From positions 434,001 to 498,000 of the forward strand of contig CBDFGS010000011.1 of assembly GCA_965247255.1 (NCBI GenBank): a DNA stretch of 64,000 nt. The letters run 5' to 3'. Below, in pieces: positions 1 through 6,809 of this stretch (position 1 is the first letter of the stretch; each line of letters starts with the position of its first letter). The DNA is from CBDFGS01 sp965247255 (GTDB taxonomy: Bacteria > Chloroflexota > Dehalococcoidia > Lucifugimonadales > CAUZJF01). The notes beneath the pieces were generated by a model. The model made no database searches and was not told where the DNA came from. It saw nothing but the letters and a program-made list of their open reading frames with translations. A program made the position numbers and the translations under genes.

Positions 1-388
1 CAACCGCACGCCACATGCGGCTACGGGTCCAGTCCTGATTCACCCGATCAAGGAGTCTCTGCACAGGGTCGGCCTCACCCACCCACTCCAACTCATCGTC
101 AGAGTCCTGGCGGTAGACCTTGAGCCGGGCGCGGGCAACGGCGTCAGACCTGAGCTTTATCGCCCTGTAGACCGGGACAGAGGTGCGGTAGTAGCCCTCC
201 ACACCACCCGACTTTCTCTTGCCGAGGTTGTTCAGCCACTCCTCGATCTGCTTCGTGGCAAGCCCCGTGCCGTTACTGACCTGGGACATGGCGGCGTAGG
301 GTTCGTTGGCGCGCTGGACGCCGCCTCTGGGCCGTCTCACCAAGCCCAACATGCCCCGCATCGCCAGCATCTGTCGTTCAAGTATCAT
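1..388 (-). CDS. Phage portal protein, partial (N-terminal part)
   Basis: This is the N-terminal 129 codons of a phage portal protein; the rest runs off the left edge. Portals form the dodecameric ring through which terminase pumps DNA. The translated start (MILERQMLAMRGMLGLVRRP), then a segment reading SVPVYRAIKLRSDAVARARL and LKVYRQDSDDE, matches the early HK97-family portal pattern of crossing into surface-recruited head assembly. The ATG at 388 is preceded by AGGAGGAGG at ideal spacing, so the start is secure. It lies 14 bases after the terminase large subunit stop, the usual terL-portal order. Family is inferred from sequence pattern and position. Confidence 0.8.
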   Translation of the reverse strand, partial: MILERQMLAMRGMLGLVRRPRGGVQRANEPYAAMSQVSNGTGLATKQIEEWLNNLGKRKSGGVEGYYRTSVPVYRAIKLRSDAVARARLKVYRQDSDDELEWVGEADPVQRLLDRVNQDWTRSRMWRAV

Positions 389-402
389 GATGCCTCCTCC
401 TG

Positions 403-1791
403 CTACAGGTAGAACCCGCCTATGCCCCCGGCCCTGCCCATGAACTGCGTGAGACAGCCCACGAAGGCGTCCACCTGGTCGTCGTGAACCCCGTTGGGGA
501 AGGCCGCCAGCTCCTCCCGAAACGCTTGGAGCCATGGGGCTGTCTCCGGCAGCATCACCTTGTTGGCGGCCACCGTGCCCGTCACCCGGTTCGCTCGCAG
601 CACCTTGTCTCCCGAGGGCTTCACCGGCAGCACCGGCAGCCTGGTCTCCCGCCGTAGGCTCTGCACCACCGACTGCCCGCTGGCCGCGTCCTCGACGAAG
701 ATAGCAGAGGGAGTGTGATCTTTGGCCTGGGCCTGCATAGCCTTCAGCAGGTCCGGGTACTCGACACGGTTTCGCCATACGTCCAGAACCGCGTAGCCGT
801 TGGGAGTCGTCGTCATGGTGCAGCACACCGAGTAGTCATTCTGCTGGCCCGTCTTGAAGGCCGTGTCCCAGAACTGGAACACCCGCTCTCCTGGCTCCAC
901 CTTTTCCTCGAAGACCCACCACTGGTCCCGGAACACGCTGCCACCCTGTCGGGACGGGCGCTGCTGGTAGAGCCCCGGCCATTCCTGGGGGCCGATGTCC
1001 ACCCTGGCCGCTGCTAGGGCGGTGGCGTCGTAGCGGTCCGGCCATAGCGGAGCGTCTTCCTCTCGTCCCAGGGGGTCACCGGGCTCGGCCAGTGCAGGAA
1101 GCCGTAAGTGCTCCCATCGGTCACTCGCTTCCTCTCCCTCCAGGAAGTCGTCGCTCAGCAGTCGGCCTATGAGGTCGTCTTCATGCCAACGCGTCGCGAC
1201 GATGATGACGGAGCCCCCCGGCTCCAGCCTGGTGCGAGCTGTCGAGCGCCACCACTCCCACAGGTGGTTGCGCATTGTGATGCTGTCCGCTTCCTGCCGG
1301 TTCTTGATAGGGTCATCCAGAATCAGCAGGTCAAAGCCGTACCCCGTGAAGGGGCCGCCGACGCCGGCAGCCATCATTCCCCCTCCCGCTGATAGCTGCC
1401 ACTGCGACGCCCTGTTCAGATCGTCCCTGACCCGGATGCCAAGGCCGCTCTCGTTCTCTACCACCGAGTCCCTGGCCAGGCGTCCCCACTGCTCGGCAGG
1501 CTCGGCGGCGTAGCTGGCCAGCCCGACCCTCTTGTGGGACCAGTTGGCCAGGAACCACACCGGCGTCCAGTGGGAAAGAAGGGAACTCTTCCCGTGCCTC
1601 GGAGGCAGAGAGACAATGAGACGCAGGGGCTTCTCAGCCAGGGACGACACCCTGCGGGAAATCAGGTCCAGGTGAGGCTGGCGCACCCAGCGCCCCCCTG
1701 ACCACCTAGCCGCTGTCGCCGCTGGGCTGGCTCTCCAGGCGTTGGCTAAGAGCGTCAAGCGCGTCTCTTGCCTCTGGGTCGTTGAGAGCAT
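403..1791 (-). CDS. terL: Terminase large subunit (ATPase and nuclease)
   Basis: This packaging motor ATPase and headful nuclease has 462 residues if read from the ATG at 1791. Walker A is LPPRHGKS near residues 62-69 and Walker B is LLILDDP near 155. The C-terminal RNase H-like nuclease shows FWDTAFKTGQQNDYS, VEDAASGQS and the late HDDQVDAF acidic motif. The ATG start overlaps terS by 86 bases. An in-frame GTG at 1686, just after the terS stop and preceded by AGGGGGG, gives a 427-residue protein that begins where homologues usually begin, so it may be the true start. Terminase_6 family assignment is firm. Confidence 0.95.
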   Translation of the reverse strand: MLSTTQRQETRLTLLANAWRASPAATAARWSGGRWVRQPHLDLISRRVSSLAEKPLRLIVSLPPRHGKSSLLSHWTPVWFLANWSHKRVGLASYAAEPAEQWGRLARDSVVENESGLGIRVRDDLNRASQWQLSAGGGMMAAGVGGPFTGYGFDLLILDDPIKNRQEADSITMRNHLWEWWRSTARTRLEPGGSVIIVATRWHEDDLIGRLLSDDFLEGEEASDRWEHLRLPALAEPGDPLGREEDAPLWPDRYDATALAAARVDIGPQEWPGLYQQRPSRQGGSVFRDQWWVFEEKVEPGERVFQFWDTAFKTGQQNDYSVCCTMTTTPNGYAVLDVWRNRVEYPDLLKAMQAQAKDHTPSAIFVEDAASGQSVVQSLRRETRLPVLPVKPSGDKVLRANRVTGTVAANKVMLPETAPWLQAFREELAAFPNGVHDDQVDAFVGCLTQFMGRAGGIGGFYL

Positions 1792-2128
1792 CCAGTATCA
1801 CCTTCATGTCCGTCTGTATGGGGCCTCCGTCCTTGCCGCTGTGCTCCAGCGCCATGCGGTCGCCGTAGACCTGCGGCCTGCGTCGGCTCAGGAACCAGCG
1901 TGCCGTCTGCATGTCGCCCTTCAGCGATTCCGTCACCACAGCTAATTCGATTGCGTCTAGCGCCGTCTCAATGGCCTCGTCCCACTTGGCAGCGAAGGCC
2001 AACATGTTGTCGCGCCGACGGTAGGCCGTAGTCCTGGTGACTCCTGCGTCCCTGCACGCTTGGGAGACGTTGCAAAAGGCGGACAGCGACTCCAAGAACC
2101 TCGGCTCCCAGTCACGGACGCGAGGCAT
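1706..2128 (-). CDS. terS: Terminase small subunit
   Basis: This is the DNA-recognition subunit of the packaging motor, about 140 residues from the ATG at 2128. The N-terminal half carries a helix-turn-helix of the phBC6A51-like type: WEPRFLESLSAFCNVSQACR, then DAGVTRTTAYRRR. The middle ARWFLSRRRPQVYGDR is the signature stretch seen in many small terminases. The frame stays open upstream to 2182, but that part overlaps another small gene and lacks a good ribosome site. It lies directly upstream of terL. Assignment rests on the HTH, the YGDR-type motif and synteny. Confidence 0.85.
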   Translation of the reverse strand: MPRVRDWEPRFLESLSAFCNVSQACRDAGVTRTTAYRRRDNMLAFAAKWDEAIETALDAIELAVVTESLKGDMQTARWFLSRRRPQVYGDRMALEHSGKDGGPIQTDMKVILDALNDPEARDALDALSQRLESQPSGDSG

Positions 2129-2306
2129 TGGAAACCACGACCGGAGGCTCTTCATGCTTGAACGTGTAGCAGGGGCCATCATAAACCCGGTGCTTCACCT
2201 GACACTGTTGCCACTGTATGCCACCGGCCTCAAACCACTCGCCGAATCGGTGTCTAAGCGTCTTTCCTGTTCTGTCTAGGGATGTATCTTGAGTAACTAT
2301 TGTCAT
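2112..2306 (-). CDS. Small phage protein, unknown
   Basis: This 64-residue protein begins MTIVTQDTSLDRTGKTLRHR and continues through a Trp-rich middle (FGEWFEAGGIQWQQC). I do not recognise a family. Support for it being real is the strong ribosome site GGAGGCAGGGA directly before the ATG at 2306 and its fit between upstream tiny genes and terS, whose likely start it overlaps by 17 bases. The basic, aromatic composition and one Cys-x14-Cys do not identify a function. It could be translationally coupled to terS. Confidence 0.6.
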   Translation of the reverse strand: MTIVTQDTSLDRTGKTLRHRFGEWFEAGGIQWQQCQVKHRVYDGPCYTFKHEEPPVVVSNASRP

Positions 2307-2355
2307 TCCCTGCCTCCTTCAAGACATTAGCGCCGCCTCGCGCGCATTGTCATTG

Positions 2356-2454
2356 TCACTCCTGTAACTCCGCCTTCCCGCTCGTGTACTGCTCCCAACG
2401 GGCCATCGTCATGTCCACGTAGCGCAGTTCGGTGATGCGATTACGTATGTTCAT
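2356..2454 (-). CDS. Tiny phage ORF (32 aa)
   Basis: A 32-codon frame starts at ATG 2454 (MNIRNRITELRYVDMTMARW) and stops at 2356. The opening resembles the beginnings of phage ParB-like or methylase-associated proteins (IRDRIKELR), so it may be a severed N-terminal piece. Its ribosome site is weak. The stop overlaps a GTG in a GTGA arrangement, but that GTG opens only a 10-codon frame. It fills the gap between the 63-residue gene and the 64-residue gene. Real but non-essential and remnant are both possible. Confidence 0.35.
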   Translation of the reverse strand: MNIRNRITELRYVDMTMARWEQYTSGKAELQE

Positions 2455-2465
2455 ATGTTCTTATT

Positions 2466-2657
2466 CTACCACTCCGTAATTACCTCGCAGGGAATCCCCC
2501 AGCGGGCCGAGATGGCCGTGCTCACCAGATGCGGCAATACGGCAACCTCCGGCGCTGCCTGCTGCTCCTGAACCGTGAGCGAGCCCAGGAAGCGCTCGAA
2601 GCCTACGGCGGCGACGGCGCGCTCTCCTTCGGCGCGTTCAGCGCCGCCACTGCTCAC
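2466..2657 (-). CDS. Small phage protein, last gene of repeated-junction cluster
   Basis: This 63-residue protein starts at a GTG (2657) that overlaps the stop of the upstream gene as GTGA and is preceded by GGAGGGAAGG. It reads MSSGGAERAEGERAVAAVGF and ends CEVITEW. It is mostly helical and alanine/glutamate rich, with no recognised domain. It is the third gene whose start is supplied by the repeated GGAGGGAAGGCGCTGTGA junction. An upstream ATG at 2693 is in frame but ignores that strong ribosome site, so GTG is preferred. Confidence 0.55.
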   Translation of the reverse strand: MSSGGAERAEGERAVAAVGFERFLGSLTVQEQQAAPEVAVLPHLVSTAISARWGIPCEVITEW

Positions 2658-2675
2658 AGCGCCTTCCCTCCGTGC
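2654..2675 (-). repeat. Gene-junction repeat, copy 1 (HGGKAL/GTGA cassette)
   Basis: On the minus strand this 22-base unit ends one gene (HGGKAL then TGA) and begins the next (GTG inside the TGA). Its own GGAGGGAAGG serves as the ribosome site. Further copies lie at 2809-2830, 2964-2985 and 4939-4960. Copies 1, 3 and 4 are identical and copy 2 differs by one base. Confidence 0.85.
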
Positions 2676-2812
2676 TTGTTGAAAAAATACCAACTACGAA
2701 TACCCGTCGCCCATGTCCGCCCACAGGTTGCGCACTCCTGGTACTTTGACGACGGCCATCCTGGGACAGGTCCATATCGCCAATTCCGGTGGAAAACCGA
2801 GCACAATTTCAC
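2654..2812 (-). CDS. 52-residue putative zinc-binding protein ending HGGKAL
   Basis: The 52-residue product begins MKLCSVFHRNWRYGPVPGW and carries C-A-T-C in the middle, with an upstream Cys and His that could complete a metal site. Its last residues are KHGGKAL, identical to the tail of the next gene upstream and of the MazG-like gene. Start is GTG at 2812, overlapping the upstream TGA. Length and tail match its neighbour exactly although the bodies differ. No function can be assigned; small zinc ribbons are common in phage early operons. Confidence 0.6.
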   Translation of the reverse strand: MKLCSVFHRNWRYGPVPGWPSSKYQECATCGRTWATGIRSWYFFNKHGGKAL

Positions 2813-2830
2813 AGTGCCTTCCCTCCGTGC
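2809..2830 (-). repeat. Gene-junction repeat, copy 2
   Basis: Same unit as at 2654-2675 with one transition (GGCACTGTGA rather than GGCGCTGTGA). It joins the two 52-residue zinc protein genes. Confidence 0.85.
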
Positions 2831-2967
2831 TTGGTATGGCTTAGGCATTGCTTACAGGTCACGTCCTGGGGTCGGTCAGCATAGCGCTTTAGCCAGCCGA
2901 CGCGCCCACAGAGAGTTCGTGGTGGATCCGCACTGCACGCCATGTCGTGAACAACTCTCATTGTCAC
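2809..2967 (-). CDS. 52-residue putative zinc-binding protein ending HGGKAL
   Basis: Starts at GTG 2967 inside the stop of the MazG-like gene (GTGA overlap, GGAGGGAAGG ribosome site). The protein reads MTMRVVHDMACSADPPRTLC, continues GRVGWLKRY and VTCKQCLSHT, and ends KHGGKAL. The spacing C-x8-C then C-x2-C with flanking His resembles the small phage zinc proteins of pattern VH...A.CG...VTC.RCL. Role is unknown; translational coupling to the gene before and after it is clear from the overlaps. Confidence 0.65.
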   Translation of the reverse strand: MTMRVVHDMACSADPPRTLCGRVGWLKRYADRPQDVTCKQCLSHTKHGGKAL

Positions 2968-2985
2968 AGCGCCTTCCCTCCGTGC
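2964..2985 (-). repeat. Gene-junction repeat, copy 3
   Basis: Identical to copy 1. It joins the MazG-like gene to the first 52-residue gene. It is part of a longer stretch of about 100 bases that is duplicated at 4939-5040. Confidence 0.85.
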
Positions 2986-3605
2986 CGGTACGGGCGGGTG
3001 CGGTTGTACTCCATCTTGGCCTCAATAGCGGCGTCCAGGTCGATGCCGTAGTGGGCGGCCATCTCCTGAACCATCCATATGACAGACACTAGATGCGAAC
3101 CCAAATTGTCACTTCTGTTGCGTTGGTGGTATCCCGCACCTCCTACGTCTTCATGTATGGCGGCTATCCATTCACCAAACGAATCGAGATTTCCCGACAG
3201 TCTGTGCTCTAAGTAGGCTTGTTTGGCCTCCCCAAGGTCTTCGTCTTCTTCACGGGCCTGGGCGAGATCAACCTTCAACCACTCGGCCATGTCCGCCACC
3301 CGGATCACCACGTCGGCTAGCTCGTATGGGACACCTTCGGGTTTGGTACTGACCTTCACGTTCACATAGCCGCCCACACCAGGAAACGGATGTGGTTGTC
3401 GAGTGTTTCCGAACTTTCCCGGCTGACCAATGACATCATCTGGCGGCGTATACGCTTCCAACTCGCGCTCCCGATACGCCTCCAGCGCCTCGCTCAGCTC
3501 GCTGTGCACTAGCGCTATCAGGTCACCGAAGGTGCGCGGCTCGTCCCACCAGCCGTGGTCCTTGGCGATGGTGTGGGCTTCACGTTGTAGGTCAGCTAGG
3601 TTCAT
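2964..3605 (-). CDS. MazG-like nucleotide pyrophosphohydrolase-family phage protein
   Basis: A 213-residue protein starting MNLADLQREAHTIAKDHGWW at ATG 3605, preceded by GAAAGGAC. The first third has the all-alpha MazG/NTP-PPase look: an EPRTFGDLIALVHSELSEAL helix with the E-L-S-E-A-L-E metal-binding signature, then ELADVVIRVADMAEWL. The same pattern seems to recur in the second half (DSFGEWIAAIHED and HLVSVIWMVQEMA), suggesting an internally duplicated or insert-bearing fold. Phages use such enzymes to adjust nucleotide or alarmone pools; substrate unknown. The C-terminus is RHGGKAL. Confidence 0.7.
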   Translation of the reverse strand: MNLADLQREAHTIAKDHGWWDEPRTFGDLIALVHSELSEALEAYRERELEAYTPPDDVIGQPGKFGNTRQPHPFPGVGGYVNVKVSTKPEGVPYELADVVIRVADMAEWLKVDLAQAREEDEDLGEAKQAYLEHRLSGNLDSFGEWIAAIHEDVGGAGYHQRNRSDNLGSHLVSVIWMVQEMAAHYGIDLDAAIEAKMEYNRTRPYRHGGKAL

Positions 3606-3742
3606 TCGTTGTCCTTTCTCGGATGAGATGTTTCGCTGGCACGGGCAAATGTCCATGTGGTCGCTCAATCCACAAACCTGGCATGTGCGGAATCGCTTAA
3701 CCAAATGGCGTGGGCCTCGTGCTGTAGTGCCTTAAGGTTCAT
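3606..3742 (-). pseudogene. Frameshifted small ORF with MazG-like start and a Cys cluster
   Basis: ATG 3742 has an excellent ribosome site (GGAGGAGGAG) and opens MNLKALQHEAHAIW, a clear relative of the MNLADLQREAHTIA start of the next gene. The frame then ends at 3665 after 25 codons. A second frame starting at TTG 3704 carries a plausible zinc site (RTCQVCGLSDHMDICPCQ) and runs in frame into the MazG-like gene. A single shift near 3700 would join the two. This looks like a decayed or frameshifted small gene whose start was copied from, or into, its neighbour. Confidence 0.45.
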
Positions 3743-3852
3743 CACTCCTCCTCCGGCTCGCCGAGCTGTGCCATGCCCATGATCTTCGCCTGTAGCGCCT
3801 GCTCCGTTCCAACGTGTACGTCCACCTTGGTATCGACCTTGACCTGGTTCAC
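3742..3852 (-). CDS. Short phage ORF (36 aa) or C-terminal remnant
   Basis: From GTG 3852 the frame reads MNQVKVDTKVDVHVGTEQA and ends GEPEEE, its stop overlapping the next ATG as TGATG. The frame is also open upstream (AKERWTH before the GTG), so this is either a tiny gene or the surviving tail of a larger one. The acidic tail and alternating Lys/Asp-Val strand pattern give no family. The coupling overlap with the following strong ribosome site argues that it is, or was, translated. Confidence 0.35.
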   Translation of the reverse strand: MNQVKVDTKVDVHVGTEQALQAKIMGMAQLGEPEEE

Positions 3853-3877
3853 GTGAGTCCAGCGCTCCTTGGCCCGG

Positions 3878-4033
3878 TTACTCGCTGAGGGTTTTGGTCG
3901 CCCATCTCCTGAACTTTGTGGCTATCGCCGAGTTGACTCGGTAGCCCACAGAGAGAATCACGTCCAGCGTGTAGGTATTGGTGGGCTTGGTAGAAGATAT
4001 GTGCATTTTTTGCACATTACTCCGCTGCGTCTC
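3878..4033 (-). pseudogene. Fragment of RhuM-family protein
   Basis: About 50 codons after the methyltransferase stop, in the same frame, translate to a piece typical of RhuM/virulence-associated proteins: TQRSNVQKMHISSTKP, YTLDVILSVGYRVNSA and TKFRRWATKTL. In intact family members the sequence continues past this point and has an N-terminal region that is missing here. A GTG at 4015 could start a 45-residue product, but the piece is most simply a recombination remnant left between modules. Confidence 0.6.
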
Positions 4034-4942
4034 TCACAGCACCAACAACATCTGGCGCCCGATGAATTCCGTGAATACCGGCGGGATTGCCTGCGTGAGC
4101 TCCTCGCGCTTCATCCAGTCGATGCCCATCGCCTCGACTGCTAGCCGCCAGCCCTTGGCGTGGCCGATGCCGACGCCGTTGCCCTGAACACCGTTCTGCC
4201 AGTTCGCTAACTGCGTCCCGGGCATCCCATTAGATAATCCGATCTTGCTGTCCTTTGGTCTGCCATTCGCACGGAGTCTTTCGCCAACAATCGTCGGGTA
4301 AGAGAAGGGCACCTTTTCGTATCCGGGCCTGATGTTGAGTGCTCCGTCGTGATACCGTCGCCATTCGCTGTTGAGGGGATTGGGGCGACGCGCTCCTATT
4401 GATTGGCCCTCCCGTTTACCGCGGCTCTTACCTACAGGGATGTTAAGTGCCTGACGCCCACCGTGCCTCGGATGCCCCGGTGCCAGCCAGAGCCAGTTCG
4501 TCGCGAACAGCCGGTGCCGATAGAACGGAAGCCCGAACATCCCGCCGCATAACCACCCAGCCTTGAGCCCGTGTGCCTCTAATCCCCGCTTCTTCAGCGT
4601 CTTGGACCCGTGCCGCGCCCCCATGACGTTCTCAACGACGTAGGGCTTGCCGAGGGCTTCCAGCATCTCGAGCGTGGGCAGCAGTAGCAGCGGGTAGTCC
4701 CGCCCCCTGAGCCACGGCAGGTTGTGCATGATGCTGTAGCCTTGGCACGGCGGGCTCGCGTGGATGGCGTCGTAGTCGTGGCCGTGCTCTGCCAAGTACT
4801 CCAGTGCGTCGGCCTGGACGAACTCGAATGGGTAGTGGGGCTGCGGCTCTGTATCCACGCCGACGATCTCGTCGAAGCTGGCACGGTGGTAGCCCATAGC
4901 CGCACCTCCCGCGCCGCAAAAGAGGTCAAGGAGCCTCCTCAC
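4034..4942 (-). CDS. Phage C5-cytosine DNA methyltransferase
   Basis: This 302-residue Dcm-type enzyme transfers a methyl group from SAM to cytosine C5. Motif I is LLDLFCGAGGAAMGY at the very N-terminus, motif IV is ASPPCQGYS with catalytic Cys near residue 66, motif VI is VVENV, motif VIII is YRHRLFATN, and motif X lies in IPPVFTEFIGRQML at the C-terminus. The start is GTG 4942 with GGAGGGAAGG. A longer frame to 5038 exists only because a duplicated MazG 3' end lies there. No cognate nuclease is adjacent, so it probably masks phage DNA from host restriction. Specificity is unknown. Confidence 0.9.
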   Translation of the reverse strand: MRRLLDLFCGAGGAAMGYHRASFDEIVGVDTEPQPHYPFEFVQADALEYLAEHGHDYDAIHASPPCQGYSIMHNLPWLRGRDYPLLLLPTLEMLEALGKPYVVENVMGARHGSKTLKKRGLEAHGLKAGWLCGGMFGLPFYRHRLFATNWLWLAPGHPRHGGRQALNIPVGKSRGKREGQSIGARRPNPLNSEWRRYHDGALNIRPGYEKVPFSYPTIVGERLRANGRPKDSKIGLSNGMPGTQLANWQNGVQGNGVGIGHAKGWRLAVEAMGIDWMKREELTQAIPPVFTEFIGRQMLLVL

Positions 4943-5040
4943 AGCGCCTTCCCTCCGTGCCTGTAAGCTCCTGGTCCGGTTGTACTCCATCTTGGCCTCA
5001 ATCGCCGCGTCCAGGTCGATGCCGTAGTGGGCGGCCATAT
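4939..5040 (-). repeat. Duplicated 3' end of the MazG-like gene plus junction copy 4
   Basis: About 100 bases here repeat the last part of the MazG-like gene at 2964-3070. Both encode MAAHYGIDLDAAIEAKMEYN followed by the junction repeat. A one-base length difference shifts this copy out of the HGGKAL frame, so here the junction supplies only the ribosome site and GTG for the methyltransferase. It is a gene-end remnant, not a gene. Confidence 0.8.
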
Positions 5041-5041
5041 C

Positions 5042-5314
5042 TCATTCACGAGACGCTCGCTCGCGCTGTCGGCGCGCCCGCTGCCTCCTGTTGCCCACGC
5101 TGAACACCCTGGCCGGCGGAGCGTTCATATCTGCTAGGCCGGAGATTGGATGTCCCTTCACGTGGTCGCCGGTGTACGAGTAGTCTTCCCAGCCGCACAT
5201 GACGCACGAAGGGAAGTCCCTGGGATAGCCCAGGATCGGCGCGCCGCAGCGCTTACATCTCATGGCGGGGTTCCTCCTCGGTCCGCACCAGCTTCCCTTC
5301 CCCTTCCTGGGCAT
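5042..5314 (-). CDS. Small zinc-ribbon protein
   Basis: This 90-residue basic protein starts MPRKGKGSWCGPRRNPAMRC at ATG 5314, preceded by GGAGAG. Two CxxC knuckles, CKRCG and CVMCG about 19 residues apart, form a classical zinc ribbon. The C-terminus is a very basic helix rich in Arg (RRQRARRQRERASRE), suggesting nucleic-acid binding. A GTG further upstream (5332) is possible but less well placed. Function is unknown; it lies between primase and methyltransferase. Confidence 0.65.
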   Translation of the reverse strand: MPRKGKGSWCGPRRNPAMRCKRCGAPILGYPRDFPSCVMCGWEDYSYTGDHVKGHPISGLADMNAPPARVFSVGNRRQRARRQRERASRE

Positions 5315-5753
5315 CTTCGTCTCTCCTAGCACCTATCACTTCCTAGGTGGTGAGGTCGTATCTTCAGGGCGCAGTGCGACCAGCCCCTGAAGCCCTGCGG
5401 GTCTCCGTGGGTAGTCGCTCGCCCAGTCTCCTAGTTTGGAGCCGGCCTGTAGAGCCTCTGGGCCAGTCACTCAGCCTGTGAGCCTCGGTTGCATCCCTGC
5501 GGCTCCTGGCGCTCAATAGGTGACTGTCTCCCGCTACTTATCGGCGATACTGACACTCGCCGTCCCTCACCCTTCGGGATTTCGCGCTGGGTCGACGGCT
5601 TCGAGGGAGCCCCATCCAGTAGCCGTCTGCTTACACTCCCTGCTGCATGTTGCATTTCTGACCAAGCCAGGGAGCAGGCGGACTTTCGCGCCGCCAACGT
5701 GGTACTGTCTCTTTAGGTCTACCGATAGTCCTCCTTTATCACTGGCGCCTGGC
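5315..5753. other. 440-base gap without a confident gene
   Basis: No frame here has both a good start and recognisable coding character. A 76-codon minus-strand frame from a TTG near 5697 exists, but it lacks a placed ribosome site; an AAAGGAGGA lies further upstream at about 5730. I see no convincing hairpin terminator. Confidence 0.4.
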
Positions 5754-6809
5754 TTAGCTGGCTGTCGAGCCGACTAGATTTATCATTGCACGGTCCCGTA
5801 GCTCGACAGCCAATCTGCCGATCCCGTGCTCCAGAGCGAAATCGTTGGCGTCACCAGGCTCCGGGGGCATCCAGTAGGGGAGCCTCGTCTGCTTGGCATG
5901 TTTCTCCCCCGCCGGTTCGGTTACCCCCGAAGACCCACAAGAGGGACAGCGCTTAGACTCGTAGTCCCACTTGGCCCGGCATTCTTTCTTGGGACATCGC
6001 CACCAGTCGTGGTCGGCGATCACCATCGACCTGCGCCTAGACTTGGCGACCTTCGGGATGTTCCCGGCGCTGAAACAGACCCACACCTCTGAGTGCTGGT
6101 CCCGGTACAGCCGTTTGAGGGCCGCCATGACCGACAGCGCCGTGGCGTACCCCTCGCAGTAGTAGTGCTCACCTCCTTGCCCCAACTTGTAGACCGCCTC
6201 CGACGCCTTGCCGCCGGGAAGGTTCTTCTTGCTGCCATCGGGGCCGATCATCTGAACCGACTGGAGGCGGTGATAGTCGCGGTAGTGGCGCATCGGCACC
6301 AGTAGGTTGCCGTTCAATACAAGGCCGCCCTGCTGAGCGAAGCTCTTGGCTACCAGGTAAGGATGCGCGCTCGGCACGTCAGCATTCCTGTGGCCGTTAC
6401 GGGGGCGAGGATCGACGTACTCGGCCTGCATGAGCATCCTTTCAGCCTTCGCCGCCGCTTCCGCCTCACGGCGCTTTCGCTCCTCTGCCTCACGTCTCCT
6501 GGCCTCTGCCCGCTGGCGCTTCTCCTCCGGCGTCGGCTCCCGTCGCACCGGTTCCTGTCCCTGCCAGCCGTTCTCACGCGCTAGGTGGTAGACCGTGCCA
6601 ATAGTAAAGCGACCAGCGTGTACCGACCGCCAGGTGGACGCTGTCGTTGAGCGGTCGTACTTGTCGGGCGCGGCTTGGGACCACGAATCGAACAGGGTGA
6701 ACCCAGCCTCTCCCAACTCAGTCTTGAGCGCGGCGGCAACCTGCCACCATGTCGCGCGGTCGCAGCTTGCAGGGATGGTGTAGAGGGCGGCGCGCAGGGT
6801 GTCAGTCAC
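5754..6809 (-). CDS. Phage DNA primase, TOPRIM type with PriCT-like N-terminus
   Basis: A 351-residue replication protein. The N-terminus (CDRATWWQVAAALKTELGE, then FDSWSQAAPDKYD) matches the PriCT_2 primase-associated segment. A charged coiled region follows near 90-125. The core has YYCEGYATALS and WVCFSAGN then VIADHD, the glutamate and DxD signature of a TOPRIM catalytic domain. Near residue 280 a zinc knuckle occurs (RCPKKECRAK ... KRCPSCG), inserted inside the TOPRIM region. Start is GTG 6809, overlapping the upstream stop as GTGA. The downstream partner is the helicase at 8476. Assignment is solid; priming specificity is unknown. Confidence 0.85.
   Translation of the reverse strand: MTDTLRAALYTIPASCDRATWWQVAAALKTELGEAGFTLFDSWSQAAPDKYDRSTTASTWRSVHAGRFTIGTVYHLARENGWQGQEPVRREPTPEEKRQRAEARRREAEERKRREAEAAAKAERMLMQAEYVDPRPRNGHRNADVPSAHPYLVAKSFAQQGGLVLNGNLLVPMRHYRDYHRLQSVQMIGPDGSKKNLPGGKASEAVYKLGQGGEHYYCEGYATALSVMAALKRLYRDQHSEVWVCFSAGNIPKVAKSRRRSMVIADHDWWRCPKKECRAKWDYESKRCPSCGSSGVTEPAGEKHAKQTRLPYWMPPEPGDANDFALEHGIGRLAVELRDRAMINLVGSTAS

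Noticed and set aside
4943..5038. N-terminal extension of the C5 methyltransferase frame
   Set aside because: It is the duplicated MazG gene end read in frame; the motif I region and ribosome site place the true start at GTG 4942.
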